From Desulfobacterales bacterium (GTDB lineage Bacteria > Desulfobacterota > Desulfobacteria > Desulfobacterales > ETH-SRB1), in the NCBI GenBank assembly GCA_030669465.1, contig DAOVDN010000020.1, forward strand, positions 1-10,311: 10,311 nucleotides of DNA. Direction: 5' to 3'. Below, piece by piece: positions 1 to 6,069 of the stretch. Positions within the stretch are counted from its first letter, which is position 1. Every line of letters begins with the position of its first letter. The position numbers were made by a program, and so were the translations under genes. A model generated the notes under the pieces. It did not search any database and was not told the origin of the DNA. It was given only the letters and a program-made list of their open reading frames with translations.

Positions 1-145
1 CGGGCATGCCTCGATCGAGTCGGGTATGGAGGCCATGAAATTAGGTGCTTATAATTATGTGATGAAACCTTGTGATATCGACGAACTGCTTATCAAAACC
101 GGCGATGCTTACCAACACAAGCTGCTCAGGGAAAAGAAAAAGTAA
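1..145 (+). CDS. Response regulator receiver domain, C-terminal fragment (5' end outside window)
   Basis: The open frame starting with the GGG codon at 2-4 reads GHASIESGMEAMKLGAYNYV then MKPCDIDELL and ends at TAA 143-145, giving 47 residues. This matches the beta4-alpha4-beta5-alpha5 end of a CheY-like receiver domain: GHAS follows beta4, GAYNYVMKP is beta5 with the conserved Lys-Pro, and DIDELL starts alpha5. The phosphoacceptor Asp lies upstream of the window. The protein ends about 20 residues after the KP motif, so this is either a stand-alone receiver or the last domain of a hybrid sensor kinase; no DNA-binding output domain follows. It converges on the acyl-CoA synthetase gene. The family call is firm; partner kinase and role cannot be read from here. 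Confidence 0.85.
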   Translation, partial: GHASIESGMEAMKLGAYNYVMKPCDIDELLIKTGDAYQHKLLREKKK

Positions 146-193
146 ATATCGGCATCTTTCATTACAGATAAAAAGTAGTTGACACTCTTCATC

Positions 194-269
194 GTCATTT
201 CGAGGAGTGAAACGACGAGAAATCTTATAAACCAAACGCTTAAAGATTTCTCGCTTCGCTCGAAATGAC
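194..269. repeat. REP-like inverted repeat (GTCATTTCGAG family)
   Basis: The left arm (194-226) begins GTCATTTCGAG and ends GAGAAATCTT. The right arm (243-269) begins AAGATTTCTCG and ends CGAAATGAC, its reverse complement apart from a small insertion in the left arm, with a 16-base AT-rich loop. Weak outer complementarity (ACACT 182-186, AGTGT 275-279) may extend the stem. Dispersed palindromes of this kind are common between convergent bacterial genes. It sits between the receiver gene and the acyl-CoA synthetase gene, which run toward each other, so it could act as a bidirectional terminator or RNA-stabilising stem. This intergenic stretch holds no convincing gene. Confidence 0.75.
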
Positions 270-308
270 AAAAAAGTGTAAACTGGCAAATGAAGGATGC
301 CTAAATAT

Positions 309-327
309 CCACGCCCAGAGGACGTGG
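309..327 (-). terminator. Weak hairpin after the acyl-CoA synthetase gene
   Basis: CCACG (309-313) and CGTGG (323-327) form a 5-bp stem with a 9-base loop, three bases past the stop codon of the minus-strand gene. On that strand it is followed by ATATTT rather than a real U-tract, so it is at best a weak terminator. Confidence 0.3.
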
Positions 328-329
328 CT

Positions 330-3026
330 TTATATGACATTGTAAAAAGGCAGTGTTGTTTTAAGATCTATGCTCAACTCATAATCACTTGAATCAGGAA
401 CTCTTTTAATATTAAATTTTAATTTTCGCCCCAATGCAAGCATCTGGGTGTTTTCAGACAAAACAAGTCCCCATACTTTTTCAATCTTGCGTTTTGCGGC
501 AATTGACAAACAACGCTTGAGCAATTCCGCTCCAATACCTTTCCCCTGCCACGGATCTCCGACAAGGATGGAAAATTCCGCATGTTTTCGATTAACTTCG
601 ATAATTACACGGGCAACTCCGAGCATTCTTTCGCCGGATTCCGATTCTAAAAGAGCTACAAGCGCAATTTCCCGATCATAGTCAATTTGAGTAAACCTGG
701 CAAGCATACTATGAGGAAGATGCTTCAGAGGACTAAAAAATCGATTATACACACTACGAGGAGAAAGAGATTCAAAGAGCTCCACCAAAAGAGGAGCGTC
801 CTCAGGTCTTATGGGTCTGATGAACAACTTGCCGACCCCTTTACATGCTATTTGCATTTCATACTGGTTGGGGTAGGAACTTATAACCAGATGAAGAGGC
901 GACGGAATCTGAGAAGGCTTCAAAAGTATTCTGGCATCAACAGCACAAACATCGTTTCCGGTGACAATCAGCGGGTTGATATCGAGCTGCTCGATCTCCG
1001 GAAAATCCGCTACAAGCTGGGCTAAGCGAACCAAAATTTCTTCAAGCAACATCAAATTTGCCGGTGGCCGGTTCCTGTACCCTTTAAGCAGATGATAAAC
1101 CTTTGTTTCTTCCATAAGTCTTCTGGCCAGCAAGCGGTTCAATGGTGGAAGAGCAATTGATCGATCTTTAATGACCTCGGTCATGATCCCTCCCATTCCA
1201 AAGAGAATCACAGGGCCAAAATCCCGATCCTTTTTTGATCCCATAATGAGTTCATAATCAGAATCTTTGAGCATGGGCTGAATCGTTACCCCCTCAATGC
1301 CGGCCTCTGGATTGTATGCCCGTGCGTTTGTCATGACCCTGTTAAACGCATCAAGCACCTCAGGCCCATTCTTCAGATCGAGCTGAACCCCGTTAGCCTC
1401 GGTTTTGTGTGTGATATCTCTGGAACAGATTTTCATGACAACAGGAAAGCCGGTTTCTTGAGCTTTTTGCAGCGCTTCTTCAGCCGAAGCCGCGACTTCT
1501 GTTCGATTGACAGGAATCCCGTAAGCAAAAAGCAAGGCCTTAGCCTCCACTTCCGTGAGAACGAAATTTTTCGTTTCAAGCGCTCCCTGGATTATTGTTT
1601 GAGCTTTTTTGCGATCAAATTCTACCTTGTGCGGAAGTTTGGATGGAATCTCCTGGAGCATTTCAATGTTTTTGGAATAACGATAAAGATCCATAAACGC
1701 CCGGACAGCGCGCTCTGGTGTATCAAACGTTGGAATGCCCGCTTGATTAAAAATTTCCCGTCCTCTTTCCACACCAGGCCCGCCAATCCATGAAGTAAGG
1801 ACAGGGCAGGATTTTTTCTGAAGTAGACCGGCGAGCAACTCCGCTACAGAGGTTGGATCTGCCAGAGATGCAGGTGAGAGCATTATCAAAAGCCCGCTTA
1901 CTTCATGAGCATTCAGGCAGACTTCCACCACCCTCTTATAGCGCTCCGGAGAAGCATCTCCCAGAATGTCAACAGGATTTGCCCGGCTCCAGTAAGGGGG
2001 AAGGATTTCGTTTAATTTATTGATTGTGTCTGAGCTTAAGCGTACAGGCATTACACCATAATCGGAAAGGGCATCGGCAGCCATCACTCCTGGACCACCG
2101 GCATTGGTAATAATAGCCAGCCCGGGACGCAAGGGCCGAGGCTGTTTGGCGAGAAGTTCCGCACAATCAAAGAGCTCTTCAAAGGTTTTGACACGAAGAA
2201 TTCCTGCCCGCTTAAATGCTGCATCATAAACAGCATCTTCTCCGACAAGAGCCCCTGTATGAGAAGCAGCGGCCAGGGCCCCTGCCTGCGTACGTCCTGC
2301 TTTAAGAGCAATAATCGGTTTTACCCGTGATACTGCCCGGGCCGCGCTCATAAAATTTCTGAGATTGCTTAAGTTCTCAATGTACATTACGATACTGCTG
2401 ACTTCAGGATCTCCGCCAAGATAATCAATCATGTCTCCGAAATCGACATCCAGCATCGAACCGAGACTCACAAAGTAGCTGAACCCAATCCGCTCTCCGA
2501 TCGACAGGTCAAGAATAGAGACACAAATTGCGCCGCTTTGAGAGATAAAAGCCATCTTTCCCGGAAGAGGCATGCAACTTGCGAAACTGGCATTGAGTTT
2601 AGGCCGGCTGTGAATAATTCCAAGACAATTAGGGCCGATGATGCGAAGACCTGATCGCTCTGCCTCTTTTTTGATGGCATCCTCCAGCTCTCTGCCCTTT
2701 GCTCCGGTTTCCTTTCCGCCCGCAGAAATGATAACTATTCCCCCAACTTTGGCCTCTGCGCATTCTTTGACGATTTGCGGCGCCAGAGCGATCGGCACGG
2801 CAAGAATCACAAGATCAATCCGGGACTTAAGATCCAGGACCGAAGGGTGGGTTGGAAGCCCCCAAATGGTTTTATGATGCGGGTTTATTGGATAAACTTC
2901 TCCCGGATATTCCACATGAATCAAGTTGCGCATGATGGCGGAACCAATGCTCCTCTCTCTTTCACTGGCCCCAATAACCGCAATAGATTCCGGCTGAAAT
3001 ATTTTGTCTAAATTATCAACACCCAT
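330..3026 (-). CDS. Acyl-CoA synthetase (NDP-forming) fused to a GNAT acetyltransferase (Pat/AcdA-like)
   Basis: This 898-residue fusion has the order CoA-binding Rossmann domain (about 7-130, starting LDKIFQPESIAVIGAS), succinyl-CoA ligase-like domains (about 150-450), ATP-grasp domain (about 480-705, ending DINPLIV) and GNAT domain (about 735-885, acetyl-CoA loop QGKGIG at 827-832). ADP-forming acyl-CoA synthetases interconvert acyl-CoA plus ADP and phosphate with free acid plus ATP; Pat/PatZ proteins of similar size and order are protein lysine acetyltransferases. The phosphorylatable His of the alpha part is present (SHTG, His256), as is the beta-type His in HKTEANG (His540). Salmonella Pat is reported to lack the catalytic His, so this protein may keep ligase activity. 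The start is set by the family's usual N-terminus; no good ribosome binding site precedes it, and repeats abut the start. Substrate is not predictable; acetyl-CoA is the default guess. Confidence 0.9.
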   Translation of the reverse strand: MGVDNLDKIFQPESIAVIGASERERSIGSAIMRNLIHVEYPGEVYPINPHHKTIWGLPTHPSVLDLKSRIDLVILAVPIALAPQIVKECAEAKVGGIVIISAGGKETGAKGRELEDAIKKEAERSGLRIIGPNCLGIIHSRPKLNASFASCMPLPGKMAFISQSGAICVSILDLSIGERIGFSYFVSLGSMLDVDFGDMIDYLGGDPEVSSIVMYIENLSNLRNFMSAARAVSRVKPIIALKAGRTQAGALAAASHTGALVGEDAVYDAAFKRAGILRVKTFEELFDCAELLAKQPRPLRPGLAIITNAGGPGVMAADALSDYGVMPVRLSSDTINKLNEILPPYWSRANPVDILGDASPERYKRVVEVCLNAHEVSGLLIMLSPASLADPTSVAELLAGLLQKKSCPVLTSWIGGPGVERGREIFNQAGIPTFDTPERAVRAFMDLYRYSKNIEMLQEIPSKLPHKVEFDRKKAQTIIQGALETKNFVLTEVEAKALLFAYGIPVNRTEVAASAEEALQKAQETGFPVVMKICSRDITHKTEANGVQLDLKNGPEVLDAFNRVMTNARAYNPEAGIEGVTIQPMLKDSDYELIMGSKKDRDFGPVILFGMGGIMTEVIKDRSIALPPLNRLLARRLMEETKVYHLLKGYRNRPPANLMLLEEILVRLAQLVADFPEIEQLDINPLIVTGNDVCAVDARILLKPSQIPSPLHLVISSYPNQYEMQIACKGVGKLFIRPIRPEDAPLLVELFESLSPRSVYNRFFSPLKHLPHSMLARFTQIDYDREIALVALLESESGERMLGVARVIIEVNRKHAEFSILVGDPWQGKGIGAELLKRCLSIAAKRKIEKVWGLVLSENTQMLALGRKLKFNIKRVPDSSDYELSIDLKTTLPFYNVI

Positions 3027-3030
3027 AATT

Positions 3031-3078
3031 GGTTGAGTGGTCGAGTAGAAAATTAGTCGAGTAGTCGAGTGGTTGAGG
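3031..3078. repeat. Octamer tandem array (GTCGAGTA type)
   Basis: From 3032 the sequence falls in steps of eight: GTTGAGTG, GTCGAGTA, GAAAATTA, GTCGAGTA, GTCGAGTG, GTTGAGG. All but the third are variants of one unit, and the degenerate third keeps the period. The array begins five bases upstream of the acyl-CoA synthetase start codon, where its leader and ribosome binding site should be. Confidence 0.75.
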
Positions 3079-3121
3079 CCAGCGTTGGGTTTCGCTTTAT
3101 ATGAATCGAATCATTCAAATC

Positions 3122-3182
3122 GTAGGTTGGGTTGAGTGTAACGAAACCCAACATGATATGGACAATGCTCAACCCAACCTAC
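3122..3182. repeat. REP-like 15-bp inverted repeat (GTAGGTTGGGTTGAG family)
   Basis: GTAGGTTGGGTTGAG (3122-3136) and CTCAACCCAACCTAC (3168-3182) are perfect reverse complements separated by 31 bases. Inside lies CGAAACCCAAC (3142-3152), whose reverse complement GTTGGGTTTCG occurs at 3084-3094, so a partial second copy of the same family lies to the left in the opposite orientation. From general knowledge, GTAGGTTGGGTT/CGAAACCCAAC is a widespread dispersed repeat in bacteria. It lies between usp and the acyl-CoA synthetase gene. Confidence 0.8.
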
Positions 3183-3227
3183 ACACTGATAGTGAAGAAA
3201 AGCAATGCAATATGTGGCATCGAATCC

Positions 3228-3254
3228 TCCACTACTCCACTACTCCACTACTCC
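3228..3254. repeat. Octamer tandem array (TCCACTAC x3)
   Basis: There are three perfect copies of TCCACTAC (3228-3251) plus TCC (3252-3254). In reverse complement and rotated, the unit reads GTGGAGTA, one base from the GTCGAGTA unit of the array at 3031-3078. The two arrays therefore point toward each other around the REP-like palindrome. Confidence 0.8.
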
Positions 3255-3272
3255 GTGAACGGATACAGTTTA

Positions 3273-3722
3273 TTAAACTTTGTAAGGATTTACAAGAAGA
3301 ACCGGAACAGGAGATGCCTTTGCTACACGTTCAGCAACAGAACCGAAAACGACCTTTTCCAGACCCTTCCTGCCGTGAGTTCCCATGACGAGCAAATCAA
3401 TTCCTTTAGATTGAATATATTTCAAAATTTCTTCTGAAATATCCCCGGACACAACTGTTGCTTTAGTGTTTGGAAGATCTTTAAAATTTTCCTCCGTGAA
3501 TTCATTCAATCGTTTTTCCGCTCCTTCCACTATCTCAGATTCAAATTTATTAATAGAAGGATGGGGAACGTAAATCCCTGAAAAATAATCAAAAACACGA
3601 GCCACAAACAAAAGATGAATTTCCGATTCAAACTTCTGTGCCATTGTTGTCACAACGGGAACAATTTTTGGTGATGACTCCGAAAGATCAACCGGAAACA
3701 AGATTTTTTTAAACTCTTTCAT
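3273..3722 (-). CDS. Universal stress protein (UspA family, ATP-binding type)
   Basis: This 149-residue single-domain Usp starts MKEFKKILFPVDLSESS (strand beta1 and the conserved Asp) and ends PVPVLLV. Near the C-terminus, GTHGRKGLEKVVFGS fits the G-2x-G-9x-G-(S/T) nucleotide-binding signature of ATP-binding Usps, as opposed to the non-binding UspA type. A longer frame opens at 3770, but the start at 3722 is chosen because AAGGAGG lies seven bases upstream and the family begins here; the extra 16 residues look like translated leader. Usps are cytoplasmic dimers linked to stress survival, and the target here is unknown. The gene is followed on the same strand, after a repeat-filled gap, by the acyl-CoA synthetase fusion. 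A promoter-like pair lies upstream at 3781-3809. Confidence 0.92.
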   Translation of the reverse strand: MKEFKKILFPVDLSESSPKIVPVVTTMAQKFESEIHLLFVARVFDYFSGIYVPHPSINKFESEIVEGAEKRLNEFTEENFKDLPNTKATVVSGDISEEILKYIQSKGIDLLVMGTHGRKGLEKVVFGSVAERVAKASPVPVLLVNPYKV

Positions 3723-3780
3723 CTCAAACCTCCTTTTTGTTTTGTTGTGCATTTTAACGGGAAACTTCATATCTATTTCT

Positions 3781-3809
3781 ATCTAAAGGATATATGGCAA
3801 AAAAGTCAA
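3781..3809 (-). promoter_or_regulatory. Putative sigma-70 promoter for usp
   Basis: Read on the minus strand, TTGACT (3809-3804) is followed after 17 bases by TTAGAT (3786-3781). The -35 box is near consensus and the -10 box is weak. It lies about 60 bases before the usp start codon and outside the neighbouring long inverted repeat. Confidence 0.4.
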
Positions 3810-3827
3810 CTATTTGCTTACTTTACA

Positions 3828-4111
3828 TCAGAAATTTACAAACTCAAAAAAGCAACTTGTCAGCAACTTGAGGCAGTGGGCACTTAGATTTAAAACGGCT
3901 GACTGTTTGAGCGTATTAGTGAGCGTTAAGAAAGAACGACGACTGAATAAAATTTTCTATGAGTCAGATAATGTCGGCTTTAGCAAGCTTTTTATGAAAG
4001 GATTGCTCTGAGTTCTTTCTTTACGCTCACTTATGCGCGAGTTTCAGCCGTTCTTAAATTTAATTGTCCGCTGCCTCAAGTTAACCTCATAATGAGTTTG
4101 TAAATTTCTGA
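3828..4111. repeat. 284-bp long inverted repeat, MITE-like
   Basis: The two halves are reverse complements over most of their length. The ends TCAGAAATTTACAAACTCA (3828-3846) and 4093-4111 match perfectly over 19 bases. Inside, AACTTGAGGCAG (3865-3876) pairs with 4071-4082; ATTTAAAACGGCTGA (3888-3902) pairs with the region around 4043-4058 with one base indel; and AGTGAGCGTTAAGAAAGAAC (3918-3937) pairs with 4012-4031 with one mismatch. The unpaired centre is about 74 bases. The left arm carries a direct duplication of AGCAACTTG (3851 and 3862). No transposase and no clear target-site duplication are visible. It fills the space between the divergent usp gene and the gene at 4135. Known families with this shape include non-autonomous transposons (MITEs); membership is inferred. 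Confidence 0.8.
4064..4093 (+). promoter_or_regulatory. Possible promoter in the right arm of the long inverted repeat
   Basis: TTGTCC (4064-4069) and CATAAT (4088-4093), spaced 18 bases apart, resemble -35 and -10 boxes. Start of transcription would fall near 4100, giving a leader of about 35 bases to the gene at 4135. The -10 box lies in a part of the arm with no match in the left arm. Evidence is limited to these two boxes. Confidence 0.3.
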
Positions 4112-4134
4112 CTATGATTTAAGGAGAAAAAGCC

Positions 4135-4620
4135 ATGAAACAAAAATATTTAATTTCTAAAGACAATGGAAAAGACAAGCTGGTAATCAGAGAATTTGCC
4201 GAATTAGATAAAGAAATGTTCTCACTTCTCTGCGAAGAAGTATATGATGATGAGGCTATAGAATCCTCAATTGCAAAGGGCAAGGCGTCTCTTATTTCTA
4301 CATTGAGGACTCAAAACATGTATCCGTCCGGTTCATATGCAGATAAAATAGCTGAATCGGTCATAACTATCTATGGTTCAGAAAAAAATCAATCCACGGA
4401 GCTTTTTTTTGATGACATTGATCTATTAACAAAGGATCAGAAAAAGCCGGAGGTTGTAAAAGTTATTGAAAAGGAGCCGGTTGAGATTGATGAATTGCTT
4501 GAAGATGAATCTGAAGTACATTTTGATGAAGACGATTTTGCTAAGAATGCAATAAAAAAGAATAATCTTCTTATTAAAGTAGCAGAGGATGAACCGGCTG
4601 ATATTGAAGAAGAGAGCTAA
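4135..4620 (+). CDS. Acidic protein of unknown function, 161 residues
   Basis: I do not recognise a family. The gene looks real: AAGGAG at 4121-4126 lies eight bases before ATG, and the frame is open for 161 codons between a structured intergenic repeat and a regulated leader. The N-terminal half (about 1-95) is of mixed composition and could fold, with predicted helix-like stretches such as LDKEMFSLLCEEVYDD. The C-terminal third is very acidic (DELLEDESEVHFDEDDFA and a tail ending EDEPADIEEES), interrupted by a lysine-rich KNAIKKNNLLIKVA segment. There is no signal peptide, membrane segment or cysteine cluster (a single Cys near residue 33), so a cytoplasmic location is likely. Acidic tails often serve protein-protein contact or nucleic acid mimicry, but nothing here shows which. 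It is separated from moaA by its own gap and riboswitch, so no shared function is implied. Confidence 0.75.
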   Translation: MKQKYLISKDNGKDKLVIREFAELDKEMFSLLCEEVYDDEAIESSIAKGKASLISTLRTQNMYPSGSYADKIAESVITIYGSEKNQSTELFFDDIDLLTKDQKKPEVVKVIEKEPVEIDELLEDESEVHFDEDDFAKNAIKKNNLLIKVAEDEPADIEEES

Positions 4621-4651
4621 TTTACCAAGCCTGATTTGTTTAAATTTCTCC

Positions 4652-4680
4652 TTGACAGGAGGGTAAATCCAATTTATGTA
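4652..4680 (+). promoter_or_regulatory. Putative promoter of the riboswitch-moaA transcript
   Basis: A consensus -35 box TTGACA (4652-4657) is followed after 17 bases by TATGTA (4675-4680), a modest -10 box. Transcription would start near 4687, about 30 bases before the aptamer. The -35 box lies within a small palindrome, CTCCT-TGAC-AGGAG (4648-4661), which could also be an operator or a remnant terminator for the upstream gene. Confidence 0.45.
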
Positions 4681-4716
4681 TTTTGCTAAATAAGTAATCT
4701 ATTAAAATTTGTTAAA

Positions 4717-4810
4717 CGTACAGAGAAAAGGGCAAACCTGCCGAAAGGCAGTGACGCAAAACCACGGGTCTACAGCTGAAGGGTCATGATTGCCGGGTTG
4801 CCGAGCGTAC
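4717..4810 (+). ncRNA. GEMM-I riboswitch aptamer (cyclic di-GMP-I type)
   Basis: The leader carries the GEMM-I conserved pieces in order: GGGCAAACC (4730-4738); hairpin CTGCC-GAAA-GGCAG (4738-4751) with its GNRA tetraloop; GACGCAAA (4753-4760); GGGTCT (4766-4771); and GCCGGGTTGCC (4792-4802), whose TTGCC pairs with GGCAA of the first block. Aligned by eye to the Vibrio Vc2 aptamer, the ligand-contacting G20 and C92 correspond to G4731 and C4802. G at position 20 is the state tied to cyclic di-GMP, whereas the cGAMP-sensing Geobacter variants carry A there. It is therefore predicted to sense cyclic di-GMP, acting in cis on moaA through the terminator at 4825. The structural class is clear from the motifs; ligand choice is inferred. 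Confidence 0.9.
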
Positions 4811-4824
4811 AAGGTGCTTTGAAT

Positions 4825-4861
4825 AACGCCTTTGGTGAGGATATGCCGGAGGCGTTTTTTG
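4825..4861 (+). terminator. Intrinsic terminator, expression platform of the riboswitch
   Basis: AACGCCT (4825-4831) pairs with AGGCGTT (4850-4856). The stem continues inward through two G-U pairs and GG/CC to about 11-12 bp around a loop near 4837-4844, and a run of T follows through 4860. It lies 14 bases after the aptamer and just before the moaA ribosome binding site. This is the layout of a transcription-attenuating riboswitch. Whether ligand turns the gene on or off cannot be decided by eye. Confidence 0.85.
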
Positions 4862-4879
4862 TTTTAGGAGGTTGCGGTG

Positions 4880-5917
4880 ATGGCGGATCTCGATAAAAGG
4901 ATAATAAGATTGCCAAATACAAAATTACCAAATGCAAAATTAATAGACAGGTACAACCGCTACCTTAATTATCTTCGCATATCTATTACCGACCGTTGCA
5001 ACCTGCACTGCATATACTGTACCTCCAATGATTTTGTTCCAAGCCTCCCACATAAAGAGATTTTAAGATATGAAGAAATCCTGCGTCTTGTCAGGATAGG
5101 TGTAAACCTTGGAATCTCCAAGGTCAGGATAACCGGTGGAGAACCCCTTGTCAGAAAGGGTGTTTATGACTTTTTAGATGAATTGACCAAAATTGACGGG
5201 CTTTCAGATGTATCTCTCACCACAAATGGCGTCCTTCTTAAAGATAACATCGAAAAAATTAAATCTGCCGGCATAAAGCGAATAAACATCAGCATGGATA
5301 CGTTAGACAGGCAAAAGTTTGAGAAAATAACAGGATACGATTTATTTCATCAGACCTGGGAGGGGATAGAGCTGGCGCAAAAGATGGGTTTTGATCCAAT
5401 TAAGCTCAATATAGTAGCTCTTAGAGGTATAAATGATGATGAACTGGTAGACATTGCCCGCTTATCATTTTCCTATCCCTTTTATGTGCGATTTATCGAA
5501 TACATGCCGATCGGAACCCCATGTGTGAATATCAGCGGAAATTTGCTCATCCCTGAAATAAAAAAACGGTTGAGCGTATTGGGCAAGCTGATTCCTGTTG
5601 AAAAAGGAATCAATGACGGCCCGGCCACGCGTTATAAATTTGAAGGTGCTAAAGGAGAAATAGGCTTTATAAGTCCTTTGAGTCATCACTTTTGTAATAA
5701 GTGCAACCGGCTGAGATTAACGGCAAACGGCCAGTTAAGGCCATGCCTTTTATCCGATTATCAAGAAGATCTTAAGGGTGCGCTTAGAAAAGGATGTTTG
5801 GACAATGATCTGGCTGATATTTTCCTTAGCACTGTATCTCACAAACCATTTGAACATAACCTGGTCAGCGATAAACCCGCCATGATTTCAGGCCGGATGT
5901 CCGCAATTGGCGGGTAA
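4880..5917 (+). CDS. moaA: GTP 3',8-cyclase MoaA (molybdenum cofactor biosynthesis)
   Basis: MoaA is a radical SAM enzyme that converts GTP to (8S)-3',8-cyclo-7,8-dihydro-GTP, the first step of molybdopterin synthesis in the cytoplasm. This 345-residue protein has the expected length and all key motifs: radical SAM CNLHCIYC (Cys40, 44, 47), the GGEP motif ITGGEPLVRKG, the C-terminal cluster CNKC with a further Cys 13 residues on (Cys272, 275, 289), and the C-terminal Gly-Gly after MSAI. ATG at 4880 is preferred, eight bases after AGGAGG; an in-frame GTG at 4877 would add one residue. It sits behind a cyclic-dinucleotide riboswitch and 200 bases before fdhA, whose pterin cofactor it helps make. 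The N-terminus carries a 5-residue duplication (LPNTK/LPNAK) from a 15-bp DNA repeat. Confidence 0.96.
   Translation: MADLDKRIIRLPNTKLPNAKLIDRYNRYLNYLRISITDRCNLHCIYCTSNDFVPSLPHKEILRYEEILRLVRIGVNLGISKVRITGGEPLVRKGVYDFLDELTKIDGLSDVSLTTNGVLLKDNIEKIKSAGIKRINISMDTLDRQKFEKITGYDLFHQTWEGIELAQKMGFDPIKLNIVALRGINDDELVDIARLSFSYPFYVRFIEYMPIGTPCVNISGNLLIPEIKKRLSVLGKLIPVEKGINDGPATRYKFEGAKGEIGFISPLSHHFCNKCNRLRLTANGQLRPCLLSDYQEDLKGALRKGCLDNDLADIFLSTVSHKPFEHNLVSDKPAMISGRMSAIGG
4913..4942 (+). repeat. 15-bp tandem duplication inside moaA
   Basis: CCAAATACAAAATTA (4913-4927) and CCAAATGCAAAATTA (4928-4942) differ at one base. The repeat is in frame, adds five residues before the radical SAM core, and should be tolerated. 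Confidence 0.8.
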
Positions 5918-5987
5918 TTTGATAGTATAGGACATCTCATTTTTCGGCGATTTTATCAAGAGATTGCTAAATAATAACCGTTCATAA

Positions 5988-6069
5988 GAGCGAAGAGCGA
6001 AGAGCGAAGAGCTAAGAGCTAAGAGCTAAGAGCTAAGAGCTAAGAGCTAAGAGCTAAGAGCTAAGAGCT
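5988..6069. repeat. Heptamer tandem array between moaA and fdhA
   Basis: Eleven complete 7-bp units are joined head to tail: three GAGCGAA (5988-6008), then eight GAGCTAA (6009-6064), ending in a partial GAGCT. The units are perfect within each block. The period of seven is not a codon multiple, so it is not coding. Slipped-strand changes in copy number would alter the moaA-fdhA spacing. The gap 5918-6117 holds no other gene and I see no clear promoter or U-tract terminator in it. Confidence 0.9.

Noticed and set aside
41..340. 99-codon minus-strand open frame
   Set aside because: It overlaps the receiver-domain gene and the REP-like palindrome, is low-complexity and has no ribosome site.
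687..1025. 112-codon plus-strand open frame, and others antisense to 330-3026
   Set aside because: They are shadows of the acyl-CoA synthetase fusion, which has continuous domain matches on the minus strand.
3101..3437. Two overlapping plus-strand open frames over the repeat cluster
   Set aside because: They translate repeat DNA and run antisense into the well-supported usp gene.
3723..3770. Longer N-terminus for the universal stress protein
   Set aside because: A strong AAGGAGG sits just before the internal ATG at 3722, and the family starts there; the extension includes that ribosome site.
3814..4011. 65-codon plus-strand open frame
   Set aside because: It lies inside the long inverted repeat, has no ribosome site and its composition reflects the palindrome.
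4717..4810. Moco-RNA riboswitch, expected from the downstream moaA
   Set aside because: The conserved blocks are those of GEMM-I (GGGCAAACC, GAAA hairpin, GACGCAAA, GCCGGGTTGCC), not the Moco motif.
5918..5987. Sigma-54 or sigma-70 promoter for fdhA in the moaA-fdhA gap
   Set aside because: TTGATA at 5919 has no matching -10 box at proper spacing, and no GG-N10-GC pattern fits; not strong enough to call.
5988..6069. CRISPR array
   Set aside because: Units are 7 bp, contiguous and without spacers; it is a simple tandem repeat.
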